From: Dentipellis sp. KUC8613
Taxonomy: Eukaryota; Basidiomycota; Agaricomycetes; Russulales; Hericiaceae
Assembly: GCA_002286715.1 (NCBI GenBank)
Contig: NSJX01000016.1
Span: 458,787 to 522,786, forward strand
Reading direction: 5' to 3'
Length of the DNA: 64,000 nucleotides
The notes beneath the pieces are model-generated. The model worked only from the letters and a program-made list of their open reading frames with translations. It ran no database searches and was not told the origin of the DNA. Every line of letters starts with the position of its first letter. Position 1 is the stretch's first letter. A program made the position numbers and the translations under genes. Positions 1-11,910 of the stretch are shown piece by piece.

Positions 1-2510
1 GCAACGACGTCCGCGGGGATAAGCAGGTGAGACGCGTACGAGCTGCAGGCCTGAGAACACCGACAGCGCTGACACCGACGCGGCGAGCTTCGACGAAGCG
101 GGGCCCAGATAGTGCTGATCCCCGCACTGCGTTGCACGACTAGGACGACGTGCGGTGGGAAAGGGCTGCCGCAGATGGGTAGAAGCGTGGAAGTGGGCAA
201 AGCAGAGGTTGCGGCTCACATATCCACGTCTCTGCTGCGGAGAAACAGCTTCGAGGTCTGCAATCGATGGGTGGAGCTTGGTCCACAAATGAGCACGGGC
301 CTTTTCCAAGCTGATGTATTCAGTCAGGCTGGCAGACGATGAGAGCCGGCGGTCCAAAGATGAGGGTGTCGGTGTCGAGAGGGGTGAGAATAGAAGCCGT
401 TGACAGACACCGAGATACAAAGCAGCCCGTAGCCCGTGTATTCGTGGTGAAGCTTTTGTTCTGGCACAACTTTGCTGTCGTCTTCTGGTAGATGTGTGAG
501 AAGCTTTCACCGTGCTAAAAATGTGCGGAGGCTCCTTTGTTGAATAGGAGAGCAACTACGGTGATCAGAATCAGCATACAATGGGTAAGGCTTAGAATGA
601 CTCCACAACACCGAAGTATTCCAACATCTGATACGATTGTGAACGTTCAACATGCAGCCCACGCGACACAACTCATATGAACACTTACCCCAGTACCGAA
701 AGCCATTTCCCGATCTGGATCCGACGCCCTGGATGCAAAGTAAGCACGCCAAAAGGAGCTTTGAGGCTGCAGGGGGGTGACATAGGGAATTCTAGTCTTA
801 TTTGGGTCAAGCCGATGCCGGGAATTCTGGGGAAGCGTTGCAAAGGTCCGGTTCAACTGAACTGCGAACAAAAGAAGCTACATGCCTTATCGAGAACCCG
901 AGCCAAAGAAACTGAAAGATGTAGATATTTCGGGCCAGAGTCACGATAGAAAACGGCCTCGAGACTGCTATGCCCTTGTGCTCGACGGAGACGCGTGTCG
1001 ATGCGACTGGCCTGACTCTGATAAAAGGGCATCCTGCATTTTTAGATTCGCAAGGACGTAAATGATGTTGAGGCGCACAGTTTATGGACTTCGAGCTTCA
1101 TAGATTGACGCCAGATAGTCCGTCTTCTTGAGATGCCATAACCCTCGTGTGGAGGTGCTTTGGGGTGCTAGGAACCGCAGAGTCCACCGTCTTCTGTGTC
1201 GCGTGGCGGCAGGGAAAGATGTCAATATGATTGAACGGCCAGGCTGGAACACGACAAGAGAACCCGTCGGCCTATATGAACACCCAGATGCTCCGACATT
1301 GTACATTCGAACTTCGTCTATGTGCTGTCGGTTCTTCTGACTGAGAGGGGCTGCCGTAAATAAGCTTCGGGACAGAAGTGATGCGGGGAAGCATGTTCAA
1401 GCGCGGAGGCAATTGATACCAAAGTGGGGCTAGAAAGGCAGGAGGATCTATGCCAGGTGACCAAGACAAGAGAAAAAGAAGGCGACAGGTCGATATCGTG
1501 ATGTGGAAGGTGGTTGCAGGTGATGCGTGTCATGTCCGTTCGGTCGTAGATCGGAATGAATGACAGTCAATGCCCAGAAGCTCTACGGTGAGGACTGGTT
1601 CACAAGACATATGGGCTAGCATCAACTCCGCGCTCGGCAGGACCCACACAGTGACGGCGGAATGTTTCGGAAACCAAGGGGCAAGGGACGACATAATCTC
1701 TCAGCCAGAACAATCTGTATTCTGATGGACTGATTTGTGGTGAGCGAAGGAAATTGGTCTGTGCAGGTGGGCACTGCCCAGTGGCATCTGATCAATGTTC
1801 GAAACCTAAGCTGAAGTGCTCTAGTCAGAAGAAGGGTAAGTATCAAAAGTATGGACCTTGGAGTCGAAATAGTCCCGAGTAGCCGCCACTGTGATGCCAA
1901 ACATGCAAGCCAAGTACACGTCGTGAATGTGAGTGTTTCCGATCGTCTAGTGTAGCTGTGTATTGCTGATATGCTTTTGCCATTGGAGACATTGAGAACG
2001 GCACAGGTTGAGCTGGTGGTGAATCAAAATGAGCATCTCAACTATCAATGACTAGGGAATCCCATCACCCACCGACATACGAGAAGATGGATGTGCTAAC
2101 AAGCTATAACACGAACCAGAAGAAAGTTACAGTCCCATTCATATATGCGGCCGCATGTAGGGTCCCAGGCATGTCCTTTCATCCTGGATGAGACCACAGA
2201 GCTTCCGATGGAGTAATTGGGGCATAGGACCTGTACTCGCAGTGTGGGCAGTGATATACTGTAGAGGAGAAAAGCACGCATTGAAGAGACAAACGCCAAA
2301 GCTTTCGGGGAGCACTGAAATCATGTGATCGTTCCGGTGCGTGATCACTTCGGAGCCGTATCTCCGAGTTGAGACGACACGATCGCTCAGTGACTTCAGT
2401 ACTTTCTTGTCCCTTCGAGATTATCGTAACTGACGGTCAAGAGCATCCACGCCGAACCAAACAACTCTCTTATTTCTCGCGTTTCTGTCGTCGAAGCGAG
2501 GTAATTCACT
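1..2510. other. Gene-poor left end
   Basis: No gene can be supported here. Open frames are all under 95 codons, overlap each other on both strands and show no splice chain that closes in phase. The first ~110 bases are GC-rich like coding sequence and could be the edge of a gene outside the window, but neither strand gives a recognisable protein. The rest has lower GC and looks like spacer or decayed sequence. Confidence 0.5.
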
Positions 2511-2916
2511 ATGAACACGCCCAAAACCTTGGTACGCCTCCTAGCTGTCGTGTGCACATCCTCCTGCCGATACGTGACTGCAACCCACAGGCTTTGGGAT
2601 GGGGCAGTCTCATTGCCGTTGCAGGCGTGAGCTTCTACTATGCCAAGAAAAGCATAAATGAACGTCGGAAGCTTCAGGCTATGGAGGGATCACGACCGAC
2701 TGAGAAACTGGACTGTGAGTTCTAAAATCTTCAGCTTCGACTATGTTTTCTGAAATTGCAACGCGTTGGTGATCAGGGAAAGACCGAATTGAGCAAGCCC
2801 CAGATGCAAGCTCGCAGTCTGACGCGACGGTCAACGCGGCCATACCGTCTGAAGCTGGTACAGGTGAAGGAAGATCGCCAGAAACTGCGCGACCTAGGAG
2901 AGGTCGAGCTTTATGA
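2511..2916 (+). CDS. DUF4748-like single-helix membrane protein, copy 1
   Basis: A 94-residue protein from three exons (2511-2531, 2591-2714, 2777-2916) whose phases close exactly. Residues ~9-25 form one hydrophobic helix (GWGSLIAVAGVSFYYAKK), followed by a basic KSINERRK stretch and a polar, Arg-rich tail with RPTEKLDW. This layout matches the small fungal DUF4748 family; the family name is from recall and no function is known. Two more genes of the same plan follow on the same strand, so this is the first of a tandem set. The first exon is only 21 nt. Membrane location is inferred from the single helix. Confidence 0.72.
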
Positions 2917-3231
2917 CATCTCCAGACTCATGTATATTTGGCCCATCGCTATGCCTGATACTACATCTCTATAGATATATCCTTCAGCTTCGGGTTTGCT
3001 GGCATAGCGCTGCGAATGTGGTCGAAATACTCGACTATGCATTGACGTCATGCGTCATGGGATGCAACCTCCTAGGTATGGTCTCCCGTCTTTGGATGCT
3101 GAGGCCACCGGACTACAACACGGCTCTTGGGTGGGAACGGGGTCTGTCGCTTCTTTGACCCAAACCACGCCCTCGACGAATATCCCAGAACCGCATCTTT
3201 CCCCAGTGTCCTCCCATTTTCTACGTATCCA
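2917..3231. other. Spacer between DUF4748-like copies 1 and 2
   Basis: It holds the presumed 3' end of copy 1 and the promoter of copy 2. No clear TATA box or further coding exon was found. Short open frames here overlap and lack splice support. Confidence 0.4.
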
Positions 3232-3689
3232 ATGGTCAATGTAAGAGGAATGGTACGTCTCGTCTACCGATCCTATATACTCTATCTTACCGACTCGGTA
3301 TTCCTACAGACTGCAGGCATCAGTGGCATCGTCACTGCCACCGGGCTGGGGGTTTACTACATGAATCCCAATCGTGACCCGTACCTGCGCTTGACTCCCA
3401 ACGAGAAGACTAGCCAAGTAACGAAGAAGAACCGTGGGGCCAAACCCATCCTCAGGTACACGATTCCAGGGGACAAGTATCCGAGAAACCAAGCCGAATG
3501 TGAGTGTCGTTTACGCCCTCTCGTTCTTCGCTGGAAACTGAGCGCGCAATAGTGAATGCGTATATTGCGCAGAAGCGCGAGGAGATGATGAAGGCTGGCA
3601 GGCCTTATGGGAGGTCGACGGTGGGGAAAGGAGAGGTTCGCGAAGACACTGCGACGATTCCGGCAAACAGGAGGAATAGCGCTCTCTAA
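3232..3689 (+). CDS. DUF4748-like single-helix membrane protein, copy 2
   Basis: A 111-residue protein from exons 3232-3240, 3310-3499 and 3553-3689, all in phase. A helix (GISGIVTATGLGVYY) comes right after the start and is followed by a polar segment with PGDKYPRNQ and a C-terminal AYIAQKREEMMKAG stretch that could be amphipathic. The start exon is just 9 nt (Met-Val-Asn). A donor 13 nt further on (gtacgt) would add four residues and is the alternative. The shared plan with copies 1 and 3 supports it more than any single motif. Function unknown. Confidence 0.65.
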
Positions 3690-4091
3690 AGATCCGGTGC
3701 TCGACACTGCGCGCACTTGGATCGTCTCTGAAGCATCGTGTTCAGTCAATGAATGGCTATGTTAGTCTTTTTCTCGATTATCTCGTGTGTTTCGAGCCCT
3801 CCCAGCCATGATAACGAAGCCTACGTCCCTTCAAAGCCATGCCTGCGTGAGCATTTCCTCCCTCCGGCAGAGGATGAGGAACTCTCTGGAATCCGAAGGC
3901 GTCACACGAGGACCCGGGCGTAATGCGGATGGACAACACTAGACTCGATCTGCGTAGCGTGACCAGCGGGCACTCATCCGGGGCTCAGAGCCCCTTATAA
4001 GCCGCCTCAGGGCCCCTGTGAACTTCGTCATCACATCACCCCTCCCTGCGGCTACGCACTGAACTAAGGACATTGTTATTGACACGACACG
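3690..4091. other. Spacer between DUF4748-like copies 2 and 3
   Basis: Contains the 3' flank of copy 2 and the upstream region of copy 3. Nothing further is recognisable. A 91-codon reverse frame here has unconvincing composition. Confidence 0.4.
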
Positions 4092-4529
4092 ATGAGCGAC
4101 GCTGCACCGACCGGTTCTGCTCCCCATAGCGGGAGGTTTGCACACCAGAGGCCGCCGATTCCGCCTGCGGCTGCGTTGCCCAACCCCGTGAAGGTGAGGT
4201 GGTGACGCTCGCACGAGTCGAAGCCGTTGCTGACAAGGGGTCTTCCCTGCCCTAGTATTATTGGGGAGGCGTCGCTGTTATTGGATCTATCTTTGGAGGA
4301 TTTTGGATCTTCTTGAATTATAAGCAGAACCAGAGACTGCTGCTGGAGCCTCTTCACCCGGAAAAAATCCCCGCATGTGAGCATTATACTTATAGATGCA
4401 TTACATCTTGGGCTCATTGCGTGCAATCACGGAAGGGGAGCACCGGCTGAAGCAGGCAAGTATCGTCGAGGCTCCAAAGGCGAAGGACTCCAAAACCTGA
4501 GCGCTGTCATTGGCTTCGAACGAAGCTAA
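4092..4529 (+). CDS. DUF4748-like single-helix membrane protein, copy 3
   Basis: A 98-residue protein from exons 4092-4193, 4256-4376 and 4456-4529, in phase. The N-terminus is Pro-rich (QRPPIPPAAALPNPVK). It is followed by a helix (YYWGGVAVIGSIFGGFWIF), a polar segment ending in PEKIP, and a KYRRGSKGEG tail like the SRP/PRNQ segments of the sister copies. The final acceptor could shift by 3 nt without changing frame. It is the most diverged copy and its extended N-terminus is its own. Function unknown; membrane insertion is inferred. Confidence 0.65.
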
Positions 4530-4748
4530 GGTACCTGTGCGTTTACCCTTCCTTTACAGTGCAAGGCTTTTGGAATGCTGACGTCCTCGCCCGGGGGGCA
4601 AGCAGGTACCATTAGCATGAAGAGGAAGTGAGGGTCGGAACGTGGGTTGTACGATGAACGCATTGCAGTTGAATTTCCCTGTATTCTCCCATGTAACAGT
4701 AGTGTGGTATCGGTCCAATTTAAAAACGCTTGTGAGTAGAACGTCCTG

Positions 4749-5556
4749 TCAAAGCTTCGCGCCGCCGTGCCTTCTCAGCTTCGCGTGACCAAACTTCACC
4801 TTGCATGTTGTGCCCAACTCTTTGACGAAGTCGCCCATAGGGCCATTTCGTACGTCCTGAGCATGAGCCTGAGGACATTGGTGAGTATATCGAGGCGGGC
4901 GTGATCCTACATGACGAACGCACCTCAACACTTTGCCAACCAATGAGGACCACCCAATCGCCCTCCCTCTCGTGGACCGGTCCACCAATGCCCGCGACCG
5001 CTGCACTCTCCTTCCCACTTGAGTTGGTAACTTTCTCCATGCGCGCAAGAAGTTCTCGAAGCTTCGCTTGCCCCGCCTCGCTCTTGTCCTTGGGGCTAAC
5101 CTCCACAATCTCCACTACAGGAGCGCTCAGCACTCGCTCCAGGATCGCGGTGTCGGCGAACACGCCGTGGAAGAGAGACACGCCTGCTCGAGGGGCGGCC
5201 ATGGCTGGCACGAGCTTGCGCCCGTTGGCGGCGAAATTCTTTTTGTCGGCGACGACACGTTGGTGGGCCTCGTAATCGTCCCAAGCTAGAGATCGTGTGA
5301 GCTGAAGACGATCTAGAGCAAAAGACGAGGCTGAGACGTGCCAACGAGCAGATAACCATTTGGCTTCTCGACCTGTAGACCTGTGAACACGCTACTCTGG
5401 GTGTCATTGGTATGCATGCGACGAAGTATCAAAGAGTGCGTACCTCTGGACACCCGCGGCCGACACAGTGGTCGCAGCAAAGTCGTTGAGGATGGCGGGA
5501 TCCTTCTGGTATGCCTCGCTCGCAGGCCAGGACGCGATTTCCAAGGTCGAGGGCAT
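4749..5556 (-). CDS. ABM-like (dimeric alpha/beta barrel) protein, paralogue A
   Basis: A 210-residue protein from exons 5444-5556, 5342-5391, 4924-5285 and 4749-4856 (5' to 3'). It aligns along its whole length with the gene at 11911-12755: both start MP.TLE, share GLQVE.PNGYL, W.D.EAH, FAD and LIGWQ.VE, and have identical first and second exon lengths (113 and 50 nt). Two ~100-residue halves, each with a GW/AW motif, suggest a tandem antibiotic-biosynthesis-monooxygenase (ABM/stress-responsive barrel) fold. Substrate is unknown and enzymatic activity is inference. Intron 2 (5286-5341) starts with GC instead of GT, while the paralogue has GT at the same place. Confidence 0.75.
5286..5341 (-). 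other. GC-AG intron
   Basis: This is the second intron of paralogue A. The exon-intron junction reads G|GCACGT on the minus strand. In the paralogue the same position reads G|GTGCGC with the same phase and preceding codons, so the non-canonical donor is the simplest way to keep the conserved protein intact. Confidence 0.65.
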
Positions 5557-7560
5557 TGTGTGTCAATGGTTCAGAGAGGAATGTAGAACGTCGATTCAAG
5601 TGGACCCCATGATATATCGCTGCAAGCCTGAATCAGAGTCGGATGAGAACGAAGCCCGGCCGGTGCTATGAAAGCATGCGCGAGACCCTGATTGTTCATA
5701 ACCGCACCCGACCCAGCGTAGAGTAAGACGATGGCAACTTGTCTCTGAATGTGTCAGCGGGCAATGTTTCTGACTTGAAGGCGCTCAAAGAGTCAAAAAC
5801 CCCGCGTTGTGGGGAGTTGGGGTACGCTTTAGCGCCCGCTCGAGTACCGCCGGCTCGGGCTGTCCTCGGCCACCAACAAGCTTGCGTGAATTGCACTTTC
5901 TGGGGCAAATATAATCGTTTTATTCTTCTTAACTACGTATACTCCTGCTAACCGGGCGAACAAATGACTAGGTATTCAACGTTGTCAGAGCCTATGAACG
6001 ACGCACGATGCTTGTAGTGGAATAAGCCACATTCCTATGGATTTCATTACGGTGCTCGATAATAAATTCAAACGGGTACAGAGTACTACAGACCAGGTTA
6101 TACTTAACCTGAAAACGGGAAGGTTATTTCGATCAACATGGTTGGAGAGTGTGACGTCTGTGGTTGAGCTATCTTTATTTTACTGCGATGCTAAGATTGG
6201 AGGCGTTGATCCTTCCGACTTAACCAGCAGGTGTGTTTCTGGACGTCAACGAACGCCATGGAGGCAGCGACAGGGTCATGAACCCGATGTAGTGCCTGAA
6301 GAGTTGCGACGACGTCACAGCTGGTGAGGGTCGCACAATCATGGATCCGGCGCTGCATGAATGATGCTCGTCAGTTGAATAGAGTAGCGTTTCACTTTCA
6401 GCACGCAGCACCGTGCGGAAAGAACTCCACGGAGCATGTCATTGCCAGTGGGCGATATGAGCTCGCGGCATCTAAAATTAACTGGCCTCGATGCCATTAG
6501 AACGCGATATCGGCCGAATTTCGATGCGCCCAACAACAATCCGGAGGAGGGTCTCGGGAGGAGTCGCGCACAGAACTAAACGCGCGAAGCCCTCCGGACC
6601 GACGTCGAGTGCGATATGCGCTGCGAGCCGCTGACGAAGGTAGGCTGATGCTGTGTGCGTCCGTGTGTAATCTAAATTGTCGAAGAGGGGGCGAAAGCGT
6701 CAATGAGTCGGGTTGGGCAGCGCGATATCGGATCTGGGGGCCCGTATTAGGGTGAAAGAGGAGGGTCTAGAGACACAAAAAGTCGAGAAGAGAGAGACGG
6801 AAGAAAAAAACTTATTTACGGAGACCGGCGGGTGGTTGAGGAGCCGATTGGAGGAGTGACCGAGGTGTTACATGTGACAATGCGGTCATCTCCGACTGGT
6901 TCTCTCTGACGGCGCCTGCGGCATGTAACTAGTCCCACCGATCACCTTCTTGTCCTCCCCCATGTTCTTCCTCCTCCTCCTCCTCTAACCAAGCTTCTCA
7001 AGGCGATTCCCCGTCTCTTTCTCTTCCTACGAATCTCCAAGGACCAATTTACGACCCTACGCAGCGCTACGCCTTCTTGCTATAGGTCACGGGACCCAGT
7101 ATACTCTACTGGTAAGCTACTGCGGTTTGCGGTCCACTTACCGACCGATCCTAACCAAACAGTAAGCCAATTGGTTCTTGCATCCTGTCCTCTGTAGTAA
7201 GCGCACATCTTCTTGGCACTGGTTCAATCATGGTTTAGCCTTTCTTGTTTCAGTCAATTACCGCCCGCTGGCTTGCAGGCTGAGACCACGATACATCACG
7301 ATTGTCCCCTCCACATCTTCAAAGACGGAGGGTATCTGGAGTTATGGAGGCCCCCCGGACGCGTCTGGCACCACTGGAAATGAACCCGAGCATGGATACG
7401 CGAGGGCGAGCGTCACCGCTGCCGGTAAGCCGCTCATGGCCACGCTCTTCACTCGCATCTCACGGTTCTTCGCAATCTGCGCTCGCGCTCTCAGAGCCGT
7501 GCGTCCCAGTTTCTGAAGAAACTTGTACGCATTCCGCTGCCCATCCACAGGAAGCATGCA
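5557..7560. other. Long upstream region of the split-PH gene
   Basis: Two kilobases with no supportable gene. The stretch 6950-7020 is pyrimidine-rich with a run of CCT repeats, a common promoter feature in basidiomycetes. Around 7344-7424 lies a possible first coding exon (ATG GAG GCC...) ending in a good GTAAGC donor. It can join the frame of the downstream gene if the AG at 7553-7554 is used as acceptor. Confidence 0.45.
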
Positions 7561-10500
7561 ATGTCCACTTCCAACGGGCCTTACCCGTCTATGGCTGTCC
7601 GCCAGGCCAAGTCGAGTGAACAGCGTGGTGTCGCGAAGCCGTACATGTCGCAGCCGATGCTCTCTTTGCCTGGCGACGACCGCGTTGAAGACGCACACTC
7701 CTTGATCAGCTCCGGGGACGAGCAGTCACCGGGGACCAGCCAGGGCAAGAGGAGCATGGATGGAGAGCGCGATGCCGGGAGAGGGTCGGCGCAGACCAGC
7801 ACACCCGGCAGCACTCGGGCAGGCGCTGGGGTGATGCACAAAAAATCACCTTCGGCGCCGCTGCCTTCTAGCGCGACACCGAAAATTATAGTCTCGACTG
7901 CAGAGGTGCCATCACAAGCGCCGGTCGATCCGGATAGCGAGTCAACCCTCGCGGAGGGCCGTCACATCAGTATTCTGTCCGAGAAAGGGAAGGCCGCTTT
8001 CTATCTCGGCGGGAGGGCTTCTTCTGATGCACAGCGGCGAAGACACTCGAGCGCGTCAGTTCGACCCCCATCCCGAGCGGAAGACGCGCATGAGCCTTCT
8101 TCTTCCGCTCAAACGCTTACCGGTGAGAAACCTCCATCGTCTCACAATCAGCCATCTTCCTCGACAAAGACTCCCGAGGCTTTGCCTTCTGTCGGGAACC
8201 CGCCTCCTTCGCTGACTCCTCGGATCGCATCATCAGTCCCGACAAACACGAGCCTATCTCTCATTACCCCAGGTCCTCCGAAAACTCAATTGGATAGTAT
8301 ACCCCCCGCCCCGGCGCCGAAAGATGAAGTATCCTCTGTCAACGCAACCCCTCTTATGCAAACAACGGAGGTGACTGCGCCGCAATCCCCGACTACACCA
8401 CGTGCGGCACCCAAGACACTACCACCCTCGTCATTTCGCCCTAATCTCCCGCGTCTTACTTCCTTACCTGGCTTCCAGACTTTGCCGCGGCCTTCGTCTT
8501 CAGGAGCCTCCTTTCCCCCATCCATGCCCGGGACGCCGACTTCGCAGCCGCTCCCGTCGTCTTTCGTTTCTATTCCCGGGACACCTTCTGCACGCCTCAG
8601 TCCAGCGATTATCTCGCGACAACCCGTTTATCCCATCCTTACGCTTCCTCCCCTCCCTACGCCTCAGCGTACGCGCTCGAGCACCACAGTTGGTGTTGTC
8701 GGCCGCTCCGATGACCCTGCTGCGAGGGGCGCAACTCGTTCCGGAAGAATGAGAAGCGGTAGTTTGCTGAGTATGCCAGCCTTACCGATGGAAGGACCCG
8801 ACGATTCCAGGAGGGAAGATCACGATGACGACAGCAGTCTCGAGGACGTTGACGAAGAGGACATGGACGATGACATGGACGACGCGGAGGACGAACACGA
8901 ACACGGCATGCACGCGATGGAGAGCGGGCGGAGTTCGGCATTCGGGATGAGCGATGTTGACCACGACATAGAGGACGATCCAGAGGAGGAAGGCGGACGG
9001 CCCTCGCTGGAGATACAGGTCGAGAGGCGTGCGGAGGGCGAACGGCCCTGGCAAATTCCTATGCCCGGACTTGGCCCAGGAATAGAGACCTCGCCACTGG
9101 ACACGTCCTTCCTGGATAAGTATCTTGGTGCTGGGCCTAGCGGAAGCCGACCCATGAGCGAAGACAGGACTCCGGTAGCCCTCCGCAGGGAGGATTACTT
9201 TTCGCATAAGAGCCACGCTCATGACGGGATGCCTGCCTTGCGATCTCCGACTTCTCCAAAGGCTCATGGACTCCCCGCACGTCCTCACACGTCGTCGGCG
9301 CGTCCAACGACCACACAATCCCAGGTTTCGCAAGAATTCGGACTGCACAGCGTCCCGATGCCGTCCCTAGGTTCGCCACGGCTGACAGCGCGTCCATCCT
9401 TATACCACCAAGTCTCGAGGAGTATGGTGGATATGTCGACGATGCTCAAGGACCGAGATCGGTCGCCGGAGATTGCGAGTCGGGAGCCTGCGGGGTTGGG
9501 TGCGGCCGCGGGTGCATCTCAAACAAGCGTGCATACCGCTGCCGAGTCAGCACAAGACGGCGTGCTCGGGGCATCTATCCGGAGGCAGCGCTCTATGCCC
9601 ACGTTTGGACCTGCCACCGAGCCTCCACCTTATCCTTCCTTCCCGAATCGACCCAAGATCTCCATCCAGCCGCGGGATGAAGAAGGCCGTGAGCCTCTGC
9701 CGGGATATTCGAACCACATATACCTTCGGTCTATCATGCCGCGGAAAATGGAGTTCACAGCGCCGGGCGTGCAGGCGCGCGACCGCAAATGGCGGCGCAC
9801 ACTTTGCGTCCTCGAGGGCACCGCGTTCAAGGTGTACAGATGTCCGAAGGGCGCAGCTGGAGTGGGCGTTCTGGGTGAATGGTGGGAGCGCAGGGTCGGT
9901 GTCGGTGACATCGCCGAGGAGCCACGCCCGGCCCCTGTCCGTTCAGGGCGGCCCCGGGCCCCAGGCAGTGAGAGGGACAGGGAACGGGCGGAAAGGGAGC
10001 GACTTCGCGAAATCAGGGAGCAGGAGCGCGAGGCGGCGAGGGCGGCGAAGGAGGGCGAGGGCGCCGCTGAATCTGGTGCGAGCCTTTCATTGCCAAGTAC
10101 GAATCAGTCAAGTACAGCCGCAGCCGCCCCTCAACCTCAGCCTGTGCCGTTGCCTTCTCCTGTCCCGCCGCCGCCGTCGACTACAAGGTCGAAATTCGGA
10201 TCGAGCTTCCTGCACCCGCTCAAAAGCGCAGCGAAGGCAACCGGCTCTGCTGCTGGAAGCCCTACGCGCTCACAGTTCGGCAGTGGCAGCGATGCTCCCG
10301 AGGACAGCCGGGCGACCCCAAGTACTGGGCGGCGCTCGCTGTCGAGCCTGAGGCCCAGCCTAGGAGGGTCATCCCACTCGAATTCAGCTCCATCACCAAA
10401 TCCTACGACTGCTTCTAGTTCGATGACCCCATCTTCGTCCACAGCTTCCACATCCCCTACTCGCAGCAGGCGGACGCACACGCCTTCCGCATCTGCTCCC

Positions 10501-11118
10501 AATACCATCGCCTACGAGACACCCATCAACCCCTTGGAAATACCATCGCGGCCATCTACGACGTCTCGAGGCTCGGCGCGCCGCGGTGTCCGAGACCGCG
10601 GCACGGGCAATAGCAACCCTCTGTGGCGCGAAGACCCGGACGCACCGCCACCCTCGCCTAGTGATTTGGTGAAAGCGTATTCGCTGAACCACGCGGAGAG
10701 TGGCTTGGGGAGCGACTACCATAAGAGGAGGAATGTCATCCGGGTGAGGGTCGATGGAGAGCAGTTTTTGCTGCAAGCGGCGGATGTGGCAAGCGTTGTG
10801 GACTGGATTGAGGTATGTGCGCTTTGATCGAAGGAATATTGGTGTGCTGAACGGGTGGGATTCCAGGGCTTCCAAGCGGCGGCTAATATATCTCTTGATC
10901 TGGACGAGAGACCGATGCCGAAGGGACCTATGTTCCCCAGGTATGTGACGCAAGAGTCTCTGACGGGGGTTTGTACTCACTTTTTTTTCTGTAGGCGGAG
11001 GCGGCGGCGTGCTCGTCGGCCCGATGGCCAACCCATTGCTTCTGGCTCTGGCACTACGGGTACCACCGGCGCATCTCTCAATCACGGCTCGGGGCCTAGC
11101 TCTGGCAGAGCATCGTGA
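7561..11118 (+). CDS. Large Ser/Pro-rich protein with a split PH domain
   Basis: 1149 residues from exons 7561-10812, 10867-10940 and 10995-11118. Residues ~1-700 are low complexity: Ser/Pro/Thr-rich, with an acidic block near 415-455 ([14 protein letters not shown]). At ~715-770 a PH-like first half is visible ([16 protein letters not shown], then [12 protein letters not shown] and FKVYRC). A charged [12 protein letters not shown] segment and ~250 disordered residues follow. The second half ([13 protein letters not shown] ... [18 protein letters not shown]) is at ~1055-1105. PH domains bind phosphoinositides or proteins at membranes; this role is inferred. An upstream 27-codon exon may extend the N-terminus. 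Confidence 0.85.
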
Positions 11119-11910
11119 TCGATACGGTGTACAAGTCGCTAGAAGCCTCCACCTTGCCTCTGTCACCTGTTTTGTGCTCGGATATTCTACTCATCGCTAT
11201 CGTCGGACACGCAATCACTTTTCTATGTTTTGCACTCCTCACTCTCACATGGATTGTTGTACCATTCTCCTCTCACCCACACGTTCGCCATCTTCTTACC
11301 TGATCGTTCATTAATGTGCTTCTTGATTGTCTGTACCTACCCTTCTATCTCCTTTTCGGCTGTTGTGCATTTACTACCTATATGCTGGTATATCTAATTC
11401 TGCTACTACCACACGTCCCTCGCCTTCGGCAGTTTACACGTAGATGCTGCTTACCGGGAGGCCGGCCGTGTAGGCTCGGTCCACAACTATATATGACGGT
11501 CCCACACCCGTCGATGCGGATCCAGAGATCACTCAACTCTTGGCCCTTGACGCGTCCAGATTCGGTCTTCGGCGAGTTCACAGGCCATGTCGAGAGCGAT
11601 TACCAAGTTGACTGGGAAGTCTCACATGTCGCAAGATGTGCAGATGATCCTATCTACTCAGGTAGTCGATGCCTAGGCCCGCCTATTTCTTCTGGTCAGG
11701 TCTTGACCGCGAGCGCGATAGGACGGCATAGGAGCCTGCCCGCCCGGTCGAGCGTGCTCGCTTTGATATAAGGCACGGCCAGATCTACAAAATCAGTCCC
11801 GGCTGATTCAGATCTCAAATTGACTCCCCAACTGCACATCGAAGAATCTCTGTTACTTACTTCCACAACTTACCTCAACACCATCCATCGCCCAGACTCT
11901 TGTTTCCGCC
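11119..11910. other. Spacer between the split-PH gene and ABM paralogue B
   Basis: It carries the 3' flank of one gene and the promoter of the next. A 151-codon frame at 11316-11771 has random-looking composition and no splice or domain support. No TATA box stands out. Confidence 0.4.

Noticed and set aside
9473..10351. 292-codon forward frame inside the PH gene
   Set aside because: Lies in an alternate frame of a GC-rich, low-complexity exon; composition is that of a frame shadow.
10393..11166. 257-codon minus-strand frame
   Set aside because: Antisense shadow of the PH gene's Ser/Pro-rich exon and its introns.
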